Position numbers and translations under genes: made by a program
Notes under the pieces: model-generated
Told to the model about the DNA's origin: nothing
Seen by the model: the letters and a program-made list of their open reading frames with translations, nothing else
The model's database searches: none
Shown: positions 5,781-6,732 of the stretch, one piece after another
Numbering within the stretch: the first letter of the stretch is position 1
How the letters are laid out: each line of letters begins with the position of its first letter
Source: an uncultured Peptococcaceae bacterium
GTDB lineage: Bacteria > Bacillota > Peptococcia > Peptococcales > Peptococcaceae
Assembly: GCA_937922955.1 (NCBI GenBank)
Contig: CALAKO010000255.1
Location: 1-6,732, forward strand
Direction: 5' to 3'
Length of the DNA: 6,732 nucleotides

Positions 5781-6641
5781 ATGCAACCGCTTTTAGAAGT
5801 AGAAGGGCTTACAAAAACGTATCCTAATTTTCAACTGGATGGCGTATCTTTTTCAATTTATGAAGATTGCATCACAGGTTTTATTGGAGCAAATGGGGCA
5901 GGAAAGACCACAACGATTCGCTCTATTCTTCAATTGATTTCACATGAAGCCGGTACTATAAAATTTAAGGGAAAAGATATATCAAAAACAGAGAAATCCT
6001 TCAAGGATGCCATTGGTGTCGTGTTTGATGAAGGCGTTTTTTACGACGAGTTAACTTTGACTCAGATGAAAAATTTGATTGCTTCGTCCTATTCGCATTG
6101 GGACAACGGAGTGTATGCACGTTGCTTAGAGGCTTTCTCTCTTAGATCAGATCAAACCATTTCATCTCTGTCACGTGGAATGAAAATGAAATTCTCATTA
6201 GCGTTGGCCTTGTCCCATCATGCAGAGCTGTTAATCATGGATGAGCCTACAAGTGGTCTCGATCCGATGATTAGAAAGCAGTTCATTGAGATCTTAAAAC
6301 AATTTATGACACAGGGTGGAAAAGCTGTCTTTTATTCCACGCATAACACTTCCGATTTAGACAAAGCTGCCGATATGCTAGTGATGATTGATAATGGTAA
6401 AATTCTGTTCGAAGAAGATAAAGATATATTGTTGGAAACTCATCGGCTTGTGAAAGGGAAAGGGCTATTGCCTGATGGACTTAAGAAGTTGTTTTTGAAT
6501 GTGGAGCAAACGAAATACGGATTTACAGGCGTTACGAATCAAGTTAAACAGGTGAAAAAATTGTTGCCAGATGCCGTATTTGAACGAGTAACGGTTGAGG
6601 ATATCATGCTTTCCCGCATGAAGGAAGATGTATCTGCATGA
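5781..6641 (+). CDS. ABC transporter ATP-binding protein, YtrB-like
   Basis: This is a stand-alone nucleotide-binding protein of 286 residues without membrane helices. Motifs: Walker A G36-T44 (K42), Walker B with D154 and catalytic E155 followed by P-T-S-G-L-D, and switch H188. Two motifs deviate from the general consensus. The signature is LSRGM (130-134) rather than LSGGQ, and the Q-loop region reads V-F-D-E-G (81-85), without the usual Gln. Both are, as I recall, common in the YtrB-type ATPases found next to YtrA-type regulators, so the protein is probably active rather than decayed. The last ~75 residues form a C-terminal extension beyond the ATPase core, as in many ABC-2 ATPases. The ribosome binding site is GAGGAGG (5768-5774). 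The stop overlaps the next start (ATGA, 6638-6641), so coupling with a permease is expected. It should energise an ABC-2 type export complex at the membrane; the substrate is unknown. Confidence 0.92.
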   Translation: MQPLLEVEGLTKTYPNFQLDGVSFSIYEDCITGFIGANGAGKTTTIRSILQLISHEAGTIKFKGKDISKTEKSFKDAIGVVFDEGVFYDELTLTQMKNLIASSYSHWDNGVYARCLEAFSLRSDQTISSLSRGMKMKFSLALALSHHAELLIMDEPTSGLDPMIRKQFIEILKQFMTQGGKAVFYSTHNTSDLDKAADMLVMIDNGKILFEEDKDILLETHRLVKGKGLLPDGLKKLFLNVEQTKYGFTGVTNQVKQVKKLLPDAVFERVTVEDIMLSRMKEDVSA

Positions 6642-6732
6642 TTTTCGAACTATTAAAGAAGGACTGTATCCTTGCAAAAAACTACGTAGCTGCGGTTATT
6701 CTTATTGGGATTGGTTTGCCAGTGCTTTTGGT
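6638..6732 (+). CDS. ABC-2 type permease subunit, N-terminal fragment cut by the window end
   Basis: This starts at ATG 6638 within an ATGA overlap with the ATPase stop, with AAGGAAG at 6621-6627 as ribosome binding site. Thirty-one codons are visible. The protein begins MIFELLKKDCILAKNY, a short Lys-containing N-terminus, then a hydrophobic stretch from about residue 17 (VAAVILIGIGLPVLL) that looks like the first transmembrane helix. A start of the type M-I-x-x-L-[IL]-K-K-D followed by a helix is common in ABC-2 permeases encoded after YtrB-like ATPases. The family assignment rests on this pattern and on the neighbour, because the rest of the gene is outside the window. Confidence 0.72.
   Translation, partial: MIFELLKKDCILAKNYVAAVILIGIGLPVLL

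Noticed and set aside
1..6732. CRISPR array, tRNA/rRNA genes, insertion sequence ends or attachment sites
   Set aside because: No regularly spaced direct repeats, no cloverleaf-like or rRNA-like sequence, no transposase or integrase and no terminal inverted repeats were seen.

Overview
This window is chromosomal-looking DNA from a low-GC Gram-positive bacterium (Bacillota/Firmicutes). The basis is the moderate-to-low GC content, strong AGGAGG-type ribosome binding sites, TTG and GTG starts, two exact consensus sigma-A promoters (TTGACA-17-TATAAT), and the gene families present. The genus cannot be read from the sequence. All genes are on the + strand.

Layout. (1) Bases 2-343 are the 3' part of an unrecognised single-pass membrane protein, closed by a strong hairpin terminator at 350-405. 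(2) Bases 475-5037 are one regulated unit. A consensus promoter overlaps a perfect 7+7 inverted repeat, followed by a MarR-family regulator that probably starts at TTG 543 rather than ATG 522. Two ABC half-transporters of 585 and 740 residues follow. They form a textbook heterodimeric multidrug-type exporter (BmrCD / LmrCD / TM287-288 type). The first subunit has lost the catalytic Glu (Asp505) and the switch His (Gln536). The second keeps both but has a deviant signature, LSQGQ. The second subunit also carries an extracellular insertion of about 160 residues between TM1 and TM2, containing two tandem 49-residue repeats. (3) A long RNA hairpin at about 5050-5102 follows the transporter genes. 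The rest of the gap to 5404 holds no convincing gene, only two very small possible ORFs and the next promoter. (4) Bases 5334-6732 begin a second regulated transporter unit: a consensus promoter with an inverted repeat at its -10, a short YtrA-type GntR regulator (GTG start), an ABC ATPase of the YtrB type (LSRGM signature), and the first 31 codons of what looks like its ABC-2 permease, cut by the window end.

How they work together (inference). Two independent efflux or envelope-stress modules stand side by side. Each is probably kept off by a repressor encoded as its first gene, acting on an otherwise very strong promoter. The MarR unit would make a drug or lipid exporter when a ligand releases the repressor. 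The GntR unit resembles the Bacillus ytr operon, which responds to cell-wall antibiotics. The families are all known. The least ordinary item is the duplicated extracellular domain in the 740-residue subunit.
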